From Anoplolepis gracilipes (taxonomy: Eukaryota > Arthropoda > Insecta > Hymenoptera > Formicidae): a stretch of 64,000 bases of DNA. The notes beneath the pieces were generated by a model that did not search any database, had not been told where the DNA came from, and saw nothing but the letters and a program-made list of their open reading frames with translations. Positions 1-15,300 of the stretch are shown piece by piece. The position numbers were made by a program, and so were the translations under genes. Position 1 is the stretch's first letter. Each line of letters opens with the position of its first letter. The stretch is from contig NC_132974.1 in NCBI RefSeq assembly GCF_047496725.1, forward strand, positions 2,549,501-2,613,500, written 5' to 3'.

Positions 1-2902
1 AGAGGATTATTATAAGCTTTGAAAGATAACACGAAAGAATTGAGTTGGTCGAAGCTTTCTTATTTTTCTCAAAATACGAAACACGATGTCTTGATCCTCT
101 TTTTTAACAGCAGCACATTAAAATATGTATTAGACGAGGTCAAAGAGACACGAATTATGCCGTCTTCAAACGTTCGAAACGTTCGATAATCAATTTTATT
201 GACTGGTTAAGTGAAATAAAAATGTAAATGTAAATGACAATAGATCTATTCGTTACAATTTTATTTTTCCCACTTTCTTCTCTTTTTTAAATGCATACCT
301 GTTTGTATTTGTTTCTTTTTTCACAGAGATAAAGAGAGATATAACTGAAACGAACAGATCTTACATTTATAAGATGGCTTTATTCTCTTACGAAGAAAAA
401 TATTCTCTTGTTCTGAAAATAAAGAGTCGGCAACGTGTTTTGCTTGCGTTCGGCAACCGGACAAATGCTTTGCCGGTTCTAGGCTGACTAGTAGCATTCC
501 CGCTGATAAAAGACAATTGAATTAATGAAAGAGAGGCCGTAGAACCAAACAACAACACTGCAATTAAGAGCGGTCTCGCTAAAGTCGCGCTCAGACAACG
601 GAGAGCACAGCTTCTGTAGACAAGTTCCGTTTTTCCTTTGGCGCGAATGTTTCCCGTTACCGTAAACATATCAGTTAAAGTTAACAGATTTAACTGTGAT
701 CCTACTGTATATGTTCTATTTTTAAAATTGTTTATTAAAATTGATAAATTTAAATTTAAAAAAAAACGAAGAATCAATTAAAACGCTAAATTGTATTTAT
801 GAAAAATAGATTTATCAAAATGATAAACATATAGATATAGACGTGTGAATGAACTTGACACACATAGTAAGAAATGCAATTTTATGATATAAAAAATTTG
901 CACAACGCAAAAGAATAATACGTTGGTCGAGCATTGTGTTGACGTATATATACAATGACGTTAGGTTACAGTTAATCAGCTCATTGTGGCGTGCATGCAA
1001 CAAAAATTGCCATAGTTATATACAGTTTTAACGGTGCTGCAAATGCAGAAGTTTTTTTGTAAACTTGATAAATTCTTAATAACTTAGAAAAATATTGGTC
1101 AAGTTAATTATTTTGCAATCAAGTTATTATAGCAAATCAATTATTTTAATTTTTCTAGTTAATATTTGTTAGGCGTGACCTTGTTGTCTCCAAGAAATAG
1201 TAAAAGAACAATTTGATGTTGAATATGCAAATAAATGAAACCAAAAGATTTGCTTTCTCATATATTTCTATAATTTATTTTTTTTAATATAATGAAATTA
1301 TTTTTGATGTAATAAAGGAATTGACTCTTTAACATATACTACATTATTAAAATAATATATATGTAAAACATACTTAAAATAATTAATTTTTTATAGTATA
1401 TTTTATTTAGTTACTTATTTAGTTTGTCACGTGTAACATTTAATACAATTTGATGCAATGTAAAGTTGTAAGTCATTGTTGTTAAGAAAGCAGACGTAAT
1501 CTTAAGTTAATATTAATAATATAATTTAGTCGAATAGTATCATGACACAATATAATTTCAAATAATTCCCCGATAAATCTAACCGATATCACGCTGCATA
1601 ATATCGATTTCTGTCTTGACAAACATGAGGCCAAATTATATCTTTGACGACCCTGGAAAACACGTCATCATCAATCGATCTTGTTGAACTCATCGCATTA
1701 TTGGGGCGATCAAATTTTGAAGAAATTGTCTTTTTCGTTGTGATAATGACAAAAGTCGCAATGTAAACGGTCGTATAACGATATCGTAAATTGTATCAAC
1801 AAGCGCAGTACGATAAACTATTTCTGATATTCTAAAATAACGAATGACATAACAAGATATTCAAGTTGCGCGATTTATAAGAGACTTTTTGTGTATCGGT
1901 TACGTAATGAATTAACTTCATTACGAATTCGTTTTATCTCAAGCGAATTTTTCATTAATAAAATTTAAATTTAACCATCAAGGTTTGACGTGATTAACAA
2001 AATGTTGTAAATCAAGGAAATACGAGAAAAAACTTATTTTATTTAATGAATTTTTTATCTCGTAAAAATACATAAAATAAATCGAGTTATTCGTGAAGGA
2101 AAAATTTTTTTTAAATGACAAATGGCTTTATTTAAGTACGTGAATGAATAATTTTCTAGTATAAAATCTCGATTCTTACATTACATATATATACAGATTT
2201 GAATAACAAGATGTTGATTTAATCGAGATCTAGGTTGGGCATTACATTGCGGAAAAGAAATAAATGCAGTGAGTAAGGATTAGTTTGCACAGTAGTAGTT
2301 ATAAGTTGAAACGTATCTGTTGGAATTCTTGTTTGGAATGGTATTACTACTTTTGACGTGGAATTTACGGTGAAGTTAAATAAAAATTAATTTTGGCAGT
2401 TGTAGTCGAGTACGCTGATTAAGTAGTTTCCATCTTACGATGTAGCACACAATGACTTCATCTTACAATACTATCCAGTGGTTTTCCAGTAATAATATAT
2501 TTTCGCAAACAGCCTGCAATTTAAAATTGATTCGGTACGTAAATTTAATTCGTTTTTAATTACAATTATTTCTCAGGAAATTCTTGATCGAAATTTCCAT
2601 TTCGCATATATCACATATGTATTAAACATCACGATGAATTAAAATAGGTTCTATATTTTAGAAATATTGCAGAAAATATTATACATTATATCTTTGTATA
2701 TTATTTACGTAATTTTCTGAAATGTTTACATCCTAACTGATTCATCATGCCAGAAAAAAAAATAATCATACTCATGATGCAACAATTGTGAATTGAAGTT
2801 TATGTTTTACGTTATCAATCTAATACTACAATCTAATAAAAGCAGAAAGCGCATCTTAATAAATATTCGCAACATATATGTCGTATTTTATCTCATTTAC
2901 TC

Positions 2903-3144
2903 AAATTCATATTTATATATTTATTTATTATGAATTATAAGACTATTAAATCTCTCCCATTATCATTTTATAAAAAAACCTATCGATTATTCATCAACAT
3001 ATTTATTACATTCGCAACTAAAATTCATATTTATATATTTATTTGTTACAAATTATAAAGCAGACTATTAAATCTCTGCCATTATCATTTTATAAAAAAA
3101 CCTATCTATTATTTATCAACATATTTATTAAATTTGCAACTAAA
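2903..3144. repeat. Tandem duplication of a ~120 bp AT-rich unit
   Basis: Two adjacent copies, about 2903-3020 and 3021-3144, share an ordered series of words: ATTCATATTTATATATTTAT, then GACTATTAAATCTCT, then CCATTATCATTTTATAAAAA, then CATATTTATTA, then GCAACTAAAATT. They differ by a few substitutions and a short indel (an extra AGC before GACTATTAAATC in copy 2). No coding content was seen. Confidence 0.85.
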
Positions 3145-3314
3145 ATTTTGAACTTCTCTACTGACTACATAAAAATTATATTTACAGTAAGCTATTAAAG
3201 GGATCCTAAAGCTGTTTTATATTACGGACCAAAATCTAATGGCAATATATTTACTTAATATAAAAGTTGCAATTTATACACATAAAATAAAATAGGTTCC
3301 TTCTGTAAGAATTA

Positions 3315-3442
3315 CATGAAGGAATATTTGTGAACTTTTAGAAATGAGTTTAGAAGCCTTGTAAAAACAATTTTCTTTAACAAAATGTTTTTTATCTAGA
3401 CTTTTAAGCTCATATCTCAAAGTTGACTAATATTCCTTCATG
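3315..3442. repeat. Imperfect inverted repeat, arms ~45 bp
   Basis: CATGAAGGAATATT at 3315-3328 is the exact reverse complement of 3429-3442. The similarity continues inward imperfectly for about 30 more bases on each side to roughly 3362 and 3396, leaving a loop of about 33 bases. The transcript could fold into a hairpin. It may be a decayed MITE or foldback; no target duplication was recognised. Confidence 0.7.
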
Positions 3443-5219
3443 CAGTTTATATCTGAAATTTATCTCATTTTGTTGATACAAACTGCAAAACGTTTGTATC
3501 AAACAATTATTGTTACGATCTGGCTCTAGAAGTTGATAAAAAAACTGTAATTTCTTAATTTTTTTCTTTATTACATAAAATTGCATAAGTTCCTAAAGGG
3601 TTTTGATGTATATTTTTATCCTGGAAAAGACTTTATCATTCTATACAACCAATAAAAACATTGAAAATACAAGACGGGTTTAGAATTTCCCTTAAAATTC
3701 AAACATATTGAAAATTTATTAAAGTATATTGTATATCAGTATTGAATAGATGTATGTATTGGAATTATAGAATTAGAATTAGAGTTATTCAATTTTCTGA
3801 ATATGCATATATAAATCATTTGTATGATGCCATAATGTATTTATATACATATTTTTTAGTTTTTTGCAAGAGAAAATCTAGTTTTATTAATAATTTATAA
3901 AAATTTATTTTTATTTTTGTATAATCTTTAATCTCTTTTAAAATAAATTATTCTTAAACTACATTATATTAATAATAATAAAGAGTTATATGAATGCCAA
4001 TAAAATGGATTTTTTTATGATGTCTTAAATAACGCAATATACAAAATAAAATTAGGTAATCAGGAAACATTTTAAATAGATTACGGTCACTATCTCGGTA
4101 TTATATTTGAAAAAAATGAACGGATTTTACGTCATATTAACTTAATTTTTACTATATCAACAGTCCATACGTTGGCTATTCGTTCTTACTGCATTTCATG
4201 CTACATAATGCATAATGTTAAATACAGGTTATACCATTGAATTAATCGTGAGATTTCATCCCGCGATAATGATGCGGAATATAAGAGCATAAATGTGTTC
4301 AAGAAAAATTTTTGCTGAGTTGGCGTACTGCGGAAAGTAAAATCTATCAGACGCAATTCCTTCTGCATTCTTGCAAAATAATTTACGTTGCAAGGTTTAA
4401 ACGTGCGTTATGAGTTGAAAAAGATATATTTTATTGAAGAATTTTTATTGTAATACTTGACAGTACTGACAATCAAATAGACTTGCCGCTTTTATTAGAC
4501 CATCTCGGATTGCTGACGTAAATCATAAACTTCAATTTACGATCGTTGCATAGAACGTACCATTAAATATTCTTTATTTGAAGACTTAAGAATAATTTAT
4601 TCATACTAAAAAAACATTATTGTATATTGTCAAATTAAGTCATTAATTTCAATAATATATATTTACTTATAACTTTATTATTGAATACATCGAATACATG
4701 AATTATTAAATACATCGAAGAAACTTCCAATTAATGTCCTAATTTATTCTACATGGCAACATTCATTTCTTCCTTCTTTTTTCTAAGCGCAAAATGTGTT
4801 TTATGGTTACTCACTTAGTTTCATATCATATCTCATAGTGTGAACGTATCCTCAGTTTTTCCTTACGTAAGCTCTGTCTGCGTATCATGAGAAAGTTTGC
4901 TTTCTTTGCATGCTATCACTTTACGCCTTACATCAGCATATTGAGATACCTCAACTCTATCTTTGCTGTTGCAGTTATATAGTAAAATTCATATTGAAAA
5001 TGATGACAATTGCTTGAAAATTCAAACCGATGATTTTTCGGAAATAATTTTTAACTTATGATCCCAGCATTTAAGAAACAAATTAAAATACAGTATAACA
5101 TAAACAAATAATAAAGCCAAGTTTTGCATCGGATTTTATTATATACTTCGGTGCATAAAATCCTTTCTCACGTGTAACATTAGAAGCTGCATACTTGCTG
5201 AGATTAACATCGACTCCAA

Positions 5220-5560
5220 GAAAGAAAAAGAAAGCCAGAGATCGTCTTAATTGTATACCGGGCGTATCACTTTCGCGCGCGACAAATCGTGAAAATGCGA
5301 ATCACGCTAGATTACCGTAAAAGCCCTCCTCTCTTCAATGTGTCGCGCTTAACGTGTCTTTTATCGACACAAGGCCACTGCGTCATCACACGAGCCATAC
5401 ATTCGTAGTACGTACGTTACGCTGGTAAACGTAACACCTCCGTACGTCGCGCGACAAGCAAGACGCGTGCGAGGCTGAGAATCCACGGGCGAGTCGAGAG
5501 GCTCGCCCACTGATCCAATCGGTGGCCGGAATCTATTTCCGTTCCTTAGCTATTCGGCCC
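5220..5560. promoter_or_regulatory. CpG-rich patch, possible promoter or 5' exon (unassigned)
   Basis: This segment is clearly richer in G+C and in CpG and CGCG words (for example TCGCGCGCGAC and GTCGCGCGACAAG) than the AT-rich surroundings. Elsewhere in this window such patches sit at gene starts (around 22.1, 25.6 and 40.5 kb). It could be a promoter of Mondo or of an unseen transcript. No coding exon could be tied to it. Confidence 0.3.
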
Positions 5561-8500
5561 CGTGTATTTACAGTACTCAATAACATTGCACGGAAACTAT
5601 TTATCATTCAATTGCTATTCGAGGAAAATGCCGGCATTTCCTCACATGATACAGGAATATTCCTCGCGTTTCCATTCTCTTTAATGAACGATTTTTTTCA
5701 GCTGAAAATTTTTTTAACTTACTTGAGAGAAGCTTAATATATATTAAATTCTAATTAAATTTTGTAATCTAGAATACTGTTTTATAGAAGTTTAATATTA
5801 TATATTTTTGTAAGACTAGCTCGAAAAAATTTAATCTAATAAAGTTAATAATTAAAATTATAAATCTATATGTGAAATTAATTTACTCGTTAAATTATGT
5901 CCCAAATTATATTTAAAACATCCTGTATAACGAGAGATCCGGGACAAACGTTGAGAACACGCGACGAAATTAGTTTCCACGGTGTGATCTTTGCTCTCTT
6001 CTTATAATTCAGATAATTAAAGCCGCCAAGCGCTTAAAATAAGAACGATATCGAGGAATTCGTCGGTTTAACGCTTATCGAAGAAACCAACTGCGGAATT
6101 TCTTTTGTTCATTCTATACCCTCTTTGTGTTTTATTATCTTTTTTTTATTTTTATTTTTGAAAATTGTTTTATAAACGCGATGCACTATCTGTTTTGTCA
6201 TCCTATTAAATTGCTCGACAAGACGATAATAATCGCGACTGCGCCATGTGATGGCGATGGCAATCAGAGTCGCATATCGTGCAACAAGCAAATAAATCGT
6301 TATCTGATAATGAGATTCTGTAGCACTATGTTTCATTAAAGCTATGAAAAATGAAGAAGGACTCGATAACTTGGCGTACTTTCAGACAAACAGAATTTAT
6401 TACAACATTATGAAAAAAGATTTTTTCGTTAATTATCCTATTTAACTTAATTTAATCAATAAAGGGGAGGAAGTAATAGATTGTATCACTCAAAATTCTT
6501 GAAAACAGTAAGAATCTGTATTTATTATTATGATTTCTACAACTTATATTTATACAGACTGCTTTTAATCAGTACATTAATAAGTAAACAGTGGAATTAT
6601 TATTAACAAAAATTTCTTTAAATAAAAGGATTTTACTTTATACTTTATACTGTTTAATTAAAGCAGTAATTTTTCAATGATTTTCTCTTTCCTTCGTCTT
6701 TCTTAAATTCTATCTGAAATTTTCAAATTGATATTAAAGCACGTTTTTCACTTTAAACTTTGCATATTTTTGAAATTAATATATCACGATCCAAATCAGT
6801 TAAGAGAATTTAGCAATTTTATTACCATTAATGATGTAATAACTTATCATTTTACTACCATTGATGATGTAATAATTAATAAACAAAAAAGTCAAAAATC
6901 TATGCAATATTATTTATAATATATACATATTTTTTGCACAAGTACATATTGAAATTGCATTTAATTCATGAATAATTTTATTATTTTCTATTACAGTGGA
7001 AAAGCTCTTAATCAGGGTTAATCCCTGGGAGAAAAATACAGTGAAAACACTATGGTTAAATTCCGATTTTTACTGTCCCGGACTTTATCTAATGGATCTA
7101 AACATGCAAAACTTATAAAAATAACTAATATGTAACACTAAAATATATAAACTAAAATTTATATAACTTTATAAAAAAAATATGTTGTTTTAATTAATAA
7201 ATTATATTAATCATTATATAATTTTAAAAAATTACATTAATAATAATAGTTTTTTTTCTCTCTTCCAAATTAATTTATGAAATTTTTAAAACAAAAACTT
7301 CGAAAATATAAATATTACTAAATTTTATATTTTTTCTTAATTTAATAAAAAAAAATATAATGGTAAGAGAATTAAAAATTTTTATCAATATAGCTCTAGT
7401 TTGCATTTTTTTCAACATTTTCGAAAAACAAAAAAGCTAATTTATTTGCTACATCGATTCCTAATCTATTATTATGGACTTTATTTTGGATAAAGCTTAA
7501 ATAAGAAAACACTCTCTCAATTAGTGATTATCGATAAAAAGGTTTTCTATTTATTTTTAATAGAAAATTTTTTATCAATTTTTTTTTTCCAGAAAATAGT
7601 TTTTATCACTGACATGAATTTTATACAAAAATGTAGAATTTTGCCAACTTTGCACTTAATTCATTATTTTTCTTGTGTAAAATGAGGTTTTTATTATATT
7701 ATTACTATAAAATAAAATAATTTTATATAATCTTTGCAGTAATTTTAAATAACAAAAAACACAATTTTACTTCTTTATTTCTTAAATATGTGAGAGAAAG
7801 AATATTATACATAATTACAATTCTACTTTTTGTAGTATATTTTTACGTATAACTAATTAATTATATATTTTATAATTATGACAATTATATCTAATAATTT
7901 TGTATGATAATTTTTTTTATTTTATTGTTAAGTATATTAAAACGAAATAACCAAATTGTCTTATAAAAATTCTGGACGGGAACGATATGACTCGATTTGT
8001 CAAAGCGATTTCTTTCTTCAACCATGCTTCTCGACCCGTCAAAGTTTATCTAATCATGCACACACAATTAGAAAAATGAAAATGGCATTAACTCGGAAAG
8101 AAGAATTGCCCGAGCAGGGTCTAATGCCAAGGAGAAGAACTCTCGCCATCGTTTGTCACGAGATACGAGTAAATGTAGAAATCTTCCGACTACAGATATT
8201 TTCTTACTGTTGACTCTTCGTCAGCGATATATTGACGAAGGAGACGATAACGAAAAGTTCATCTCAGGATTACGTTCAGAAATTAAAAATAAACCCGTTC
8301 CTCTGCGTAATTTCAATGGTTAATATATTAATATATATATTTTGATATCGAACCAACGAAAAATTTAATATTAATATATAAGATATTGCTTATTAATATA
8401 AAAGATTATTATTTTATTAATATAAAAGATATTTAATATCTCTTATTATGTTTTATTATAATATTACTGACCAATCTCTGTATTATAAATTTACTTCTTG

Positions 8501-9354
8501 TTTATATCTATATAGATATTAAAAATTACAAATTACAAACACGAATAAATTTTAAATAATTTTATAAATAAATTAAATTTGAGAATTATATGATTATTGA
8601 AAATATAGAAAATATTGATGTGATAATGATACACTTATGTTTTACGACGCGAAATATACTTGTATTCGAATATTTGTCAATTTTATAAAAATTTTTGAAA
8701 AAATATATTTTTAATTATGTTAATGAAACGCCAGGGAAAAGTATTATATGCATAAACGCATGGTTTGTTGAACTCGTGTGGAAATTCACTAGGCGTTCTA
8801 ATTGCGTCTCAAAACTCTCACAAAGCAAACAGTCTTTTCCTTGCGATAGAGCAATAGCTGATAAATTTGTCGAAATCATAAATAAATACTCTCGTTTACT
8901 GACAAAACAAAATCGTTGCACGTCTAAGTATTTAAAATTACTGCACCTATTTCACGTAAATGGAAATTATTGTATTTAAAAATTGTTATAAAAGTTATGA
9001 AATATGCAATATTTTTCTCTGAACGCTTAGACAAATTTTGCAAATATATTCTTCAATTATTTTGCAGTCCTAAAAAAAAAAATTTGTTCCAAATTTGAAC
9101 ATAATTTTATTTTTCATGTAACTCAAGCAAATTTTATTTTTTTTTGTAATTTTATTTTAAAGAGTTATATGATATTTAATATATTGAAAATACATTATAA
9201 AATAAGAAGAATATAATCAAATGACATTCTATACGTAAAAATGAAACAATTATATTAAATCGTGAATATGGAATTATTTTTAATTAATTATACAGAATTC
9301 GGATCTATAGTCCCCACAGTGGGTATGACGTATGGGCATTTGGATTTGTTCCAG

Positions 9355-12300
9355 ACAGAAGCTGACATCGCCCAAGTGGAATCGCTTTAAAGGTATCAGA
9401 TTAAGATGGAAGGACAAGATCAGATTAAATAACGTGATCTGGAGATGCTGGCATATGCAATGTAAGAAAAAAAAAACATTTAGCGTTTTCGTTAGTTGAT
9501 CGGTACATATATAAAAAATAATCAGCAAAATTAAAATATCTCCTGATCTAATTGTAATTTATCAAAGGAATTTTTTTATTTTATCAGCAAAATATCGTAA
9601 TAATAATCTTTACAAGCTTGCTTTGTTATCTTTAATATACTGTCGCACATCTACAAGTTTAATCTTAATCTTCATCGCATATATTCTCAGTCAAAATGCT
9701 AAATCGAATTAATTCTCAAAAATGCTTTTATTTTAGTTTAAATACTGTCCATAGTTGAAGCATTTTATGCAAGAACTCAACAAATTTATAATTTGTTAGT
9801 TTATTTTTAATACAACTTTGTATTTAAAATGGACTGACAGATATCTTACTCTTTTATATTTAGAGTGGCTCAAAAATTTTTTAATTATATCATGAAACCT
9901 ACCATTTCTTTAGCCAAAACGTTTCAATTTGAATCTACTTCGGTTCATTGACAGTTAATTACTGTGATACACAAAGTGCTGCTTTTATTCGAATTGATAC
10001 AACTGCCTTGCTATTCTTCATGTATGACCAGATAAATAATTATCCGTCTATTTAAAGAGCTCCATCTCCACGTACTTCGCACCAATACTCACCTGGCTTA
10101 CGTCCAACTTATCATTACGAGCCGGAGAAGCTCGTTTTATGTGTATACATATTTCTTAAACTTAATCAACTAATCAATTCGTTTAACGAATACGAAAGAT
10201 AGCTCGGAACGAAGTACCGAGATGAGAAAATTCATAAAGAATCGAAAAAGAGCAACATGTTTTGCATTTATTTTTTAGGAATTACTTATAAAAAAAATTA
10301 CATCAAAACTACTAAAAAAATTATTAAAATTATACAAAAAATAATCTGAAAGAGAAAATATAATCAAATTATATACATTATTGCGTATCTGTGTTCTAAC
10401 ACATATCTGCATTTGTTATATGAAGCAACGATAGTAAATATATATTCATTATAAACCGTAATTATATCTCATACTGTTTTTTTTTTTTTTTAAGTGCTTA
10501 TCATCGACGTGTACTACACGTTAATAATCGTAGTATAACTGTGATGTTAAGCACGGCAATTGAAGTAAACCTACATACATATATTCGACTTATCGTCCAA
10601 CAATTACAAGAACATGCAGCTATAATTTTTACTTGAGATGCATAAATTATTTATATACCGTTGAAAAATCACAACATTGGATTTTTTATTTATTTAAACT
10701 AAAATATTTACAATTTTTATAATCTTTTTAGGAAATTTTAACAGAGTAGAGCAAACATATAAAAGTATTTTCATATATTAATAAAAGCAAAAATTCAATA
10801 TGTATTACATAATATATAATATACATAATATATAATAATGTATCGCGATATTTGAAGATTTCTAAAGATGAAAGATCATATTTTCAATGGAATAATTTTT
10901 TTTCCTTTTCAGTTATATTGAAGCAAAATACGCTGGTGTGCCAGTTTGCATCGCCACTTGACGTTGATACTCATAATAAACCTGAGGTATGTTTCCTACA
11001 TCTCAAAATTTCAACAATGTATTACATTTTTACAAAATGTTTAACGTGTAATTAATTATATTATACAAAATGTTATTTGCGAAAATTGAAAGGAAAAATT
11101 ATACTGTAATTTTCTATAATAATTATTTGATCTTGTTTGATATCAGCGAATTAAGCAGATTGCGTACATTAATATTAATGATCATTAATAGCCGCGATTT
11201 GTATTATTCAGTTTTATTTAATTACGCAATTGGAAAGTGTCTTTATCGCAATTGGCAGCAGCTCGTTTGATTAGATAATTGCGTTGTAGCAGCGATAATT
11301 CTTCGAAATCGCTAGCAAACCACATTTCGAGCAGAATCGCGCATTCGAAGAAGTTAAAAGATCCGAATAAGCTCATGAAGTTGCAAAGTGGTTTTTTTTT
11401 GTCTGACAATAAAAACTACGCTTAGTGTGAGCGTGAATCAACGACAGTATCTCTTTATCAGGCGGTGGTCTTAGAAGGAAAATACTGGAAACGAAAGCTT
11501 GCGGCCGTTACAGCTGAATACAAGAAATGGCGCATGTTCTATCGAAACAAGATCCTTGGCTGGACAAGCAAGGATGGCACAGAGATGGTACGTAATATTT
11601 AAAAAATATATATTATAAAAAGCTAAGCTATTGTTAAGAGAATATAAATATCTCCGTTGCTTTGTGGAAAAAAATGTGGAATAATAAATAATACACACAA
11701 ATGAAGTATAAATTTTTAATCTTTATAATCATATCTAAGCTTGAAAGAATAATTACTATGGTAATAGAGAAAAAAAATTTATTCTAAAAATTCTTGTTTT
11801 AGATATTTTAATCCAAACTTTTCTTTTAATAGATATTTAAATAAATTCTTTTTAAATTTTTCTTATATTTTTTAAATATGTGCAAAATAATAAATAATAT
11901 ATATGGAAAAAAGAAACATGTTTCCTTATTTTTTATTACACAAATACATAATACATAATGAAATTTGGTTTAGATGGAATCAATGGACATGCTAGATTGG
12001 GGCAATGGAGGCGGAACCACCGGTAATTTCGGAACGAGTATAGGGAATGTATTCGGTGGTATCAGCGGAACTCCAGGCGGAGAGAGTATGATGGTTGATG
12101 AAGATTATATGGAATTGATGACTGACACCCTCTTCTCAACTATCAGCTCAAACCAACCAATATACTTCCCCGATCCTAGAGAAATAGGTAAATTTTATTT
12201 TTTTTAAATAATCAGTTTTTTTGTAATTGTCAAGATTTTTGCTTGTATCTTTTCTCAACTCTTAATTTCGAATAACTGTGTGTTTCTTGTCATTAAAAAA

Positions 12301-15300
12301 TAATAAGTCCTTCGACAAGAATTAATATCGATAATATCTTAATATCAATATTGATAAAAGATTTAATGATTGATTATATAATACGTTTCTGTAGAAATTT
12401 CTTTTTATTCTGTGCATCATACATTCTGTACGAGTATTACGTAATATGAATTTATCATATGCAAAATGTGATTCCATAGCCCGTGGTGCTGGTTTAGCGG
12501 ACTTCATGCAACCTAGTCTATGTCCTTTACAACCAACTCTGGATGACTTTATGGATACCTTAGAACCATTGCAAGGTATATACAGTAATGATGTATGATT
12601 GATTTTGAAATTTAAACTTGAAAAATGTTTCTTACATATTGCACATGTACTTTTTTTTATCTTGATTCAAGAATACCTAAATTCGAAATTGCCTCCCGTA
12701 CCTGAGGAGGACGATATGTTTCGGAATAGCAGTTTAAACACTAATTATTCTGATCTGGACCTGATGACACCAATTAATCAAATGAACGAAATAGGCGAAG
12801 ATCCAACGACGATAAAGAACGAACAGACTTCGCAACAACAACTACAGGAAGAGCAAGAGACTAGTATGCAGAATCTCCAGTACACCGCCAAGATATATAC
12901 TCAACCCCAACCTGAATCAGCAAATGTATATAGGAATAGCATGTAAGTACGAAATAATTACGTCTTTATGCAAATACAATAAAATTCGATGTTTATAATT
13001 GACGAATATATCACAACACTTTTTTGTTTAGAACTATGAATGAAGATTACAATGCTATCCAGCCAAACTTCGAGTCTACCACGACGAGTCAATCTGCGCG
13101 AGAAAAGAATAGAAGTAGTAGAACAACATCGAGAGGTAGCCGTATGATACAACAATCCCAACAGCAACAAAATACGTTTCAAGTGACGAGTGCGCAGCAA
13201 CAAAATCCGGGATTCCAACCGCAATCACAGCAGCCGCAATCTTATACGATGGGAATTCAGACGATACAATTAGCACCGGTACCAAGCCAGCCGCAAACAG
13301 TACAGATTACTGCTGCGCTAAATGATCAATCTGCAACGGTTAACTCCAATCAGATATCCTCGATTGCTGCTGCTGCTGTACAGAATCTAGTTAGTGTGCA
13401 ACATAATTTCGCTGCGCAAACCGGTAACTCGCCGTTGCAGACCCAGCACCAGGCAATAAGGTCCTTACCGACCACCTCTCCGATGTCTACTAAGCCCTAC
13501 AAGATCGTCCAGCCGCAGCAGCAATGTTACAAGTTTCCGAATCTTGTACAAAACCTTAATGCTCAACAGTGTAAATTTAACACTAATAACTTCAAGGTAA
13601 AAACAAGTGCTTGTCTAACGTTCATGAAGTTTATATGGCCGAGATGAGTTAAAGAGACATTATATTTATTTTTTAGACACTTCCTACGCAACAAGTAGTA
13701 TCAGTTTCTTCGACGGAGCAACCATCACAATCACAGATATTGCTACAGTGTAGATCTGCCAGTTTGGACCTTACTGCACCTGCTCTGCATCCAACTAAAC
13801 TGCTACCTCAACCGACAACGTCCAACGTGGAGAAAGAAGAGATTTTTGCTGTACCTAAGGTCTGTATCTTATGCATGTATAAAATAGTTTATGTGTTGAG
13901 AATTAAAATATTTTTGAAATGACGCAAGCTATTGTAGAAAAAAATCATGTTAAAGAGAATAATCGAATTAAATCTTCGACTCTTTTTAAATAACACATAT
14001 TTTTTAAATATTCAAAATTATAATTAACTCTTACAACAAATTTAATAGCTAATCTACAAACTCTCGAAATCGTTCAATGTACTTACACATATAAATAAAC
14101 ACTAGTTATATAAATTAGTTTGCTACTAATAAATTAGTTCAGATATACCGGTTGAAAAATGTTTAATTATTGAAAGGATTGTATTGCATTTCTTTAGTAC
14201 CAAATGAAAGGAAGGAACAGATCACGAAGCAGCTCCTCTTTAACAGCACCCAAGATACATCCACCACCATTGGTATCCGCAGTGAGCGATCCAGCTCTGA
14301 ATTTGAATAACAATGTCTTGCTTGCACATTTGCTTACAAATAGTATGTACTTTCATTATAATATTATTCATACAAGAAAATATACATAGTTTATTAGATT
14401 CATATAACTACACAACATAACCTCATAACAATAATAATAAGATTTAATTATATTAGTAAAAAATAAATATTTGATAAGTGCATTGCCTAATCCTCAATCA
14501 ATGTTATCTTTATGGTAGAAATAACACAAGTGACGACTGCACAACATATCACAACTCCAGTGACTGTTCAAACAATGCAAACATCTAGCATACAACAGCA
14601 GACGCAAACGCAGCAACAGGTATCAAACTCTACTCAATTTATATTATACATACATATACAATTCATTCAAATTCATTAAAAATCATTTATATTTTTTGCA
14701 GGCAATGCAACCATCTACAACCCAACAGATTCTTTTAAACACTAACAATCAAACGCATCAGTCTCAAAATAGTCCTGGTTCACCCAAAGATAGCAGTTCT
14801 AATGCGCACAGCCCCCAGGCTTTAAGCCTTAGTCCATTGCACAGTCCCATGAGTATAGGTAGCCCCTTATCGCCCACTCGTGGATACATCAAGGGTGAAT
14901 CAGAGAGAGGACAATATAAAGAGCAGAGACGTGTCGGTCATATTCATGCAGAACAGAAACGTAGATATAATATCAAGAATGGTTTTGACATGTTACATAG
15001 TTTGATACCGCAGCTTAGTCAAAATTCGAACGCGAAATTGAGTAAAGCCGCAATGCTGCAGAAAGGGGCAGATTACATTCGGCAGCTCAGAGCAGAGAGA
15101 AATCAATTGAAGGAGGAAATGGATAGCCTGAGACATCAGATTGAGTGCCTTAATACATCTATTAGGTATGTTCAAATAATATTAATCTCAATAAATCAAA
15201 AAAGCATTATAAATACTAATTATTCTGGAAATAATGTGTCAAAAGTGTAATAGCGTTATAAAAACGAATATGTAATTATATCTACATTGGCTAGTCTTAA

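Larger units (their letters stand above)
1..9354. other. Gene-poor AT-rich stretch upstream of the visible Mondo exons
   Basis: No ORF here resembles a known protein on either strand, and the longest ones are low-complexity or stop quickly. The first visible Mondo exon begins at 9355 in the middle of the conserved N-terminal region, so upstream coding exons must exist. I looked for an exon encoding the expected preceding Mondo segment and did not find one. This stretch is therefore probably a long intron and/or upstream region. It contains a tandem duplication (2903-3144), an imperfect palindrome (3315-3442) and a CpG-rich patch (5220-5560), listed separately. Confidence 0.5.

Noticed and set aside
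388..777. 129-residue minus-strand ORF near the left edge
   Set aside because: Starts with AT-run-derived residues, no recognisable motif, and no splice or promoter context supporting it.
7956..8213. 85-residue plus-strand ORF considered as a missing Mondo 5' exon
   Set aside because: No resemblance to the Mondo N-terminus and no compatible donor in phase with the exon at 9355.
9280..9528. 82-residue minus-strand ORF
   Set aside because: Antisense shadow of the Mondo exon at 9355-9461.
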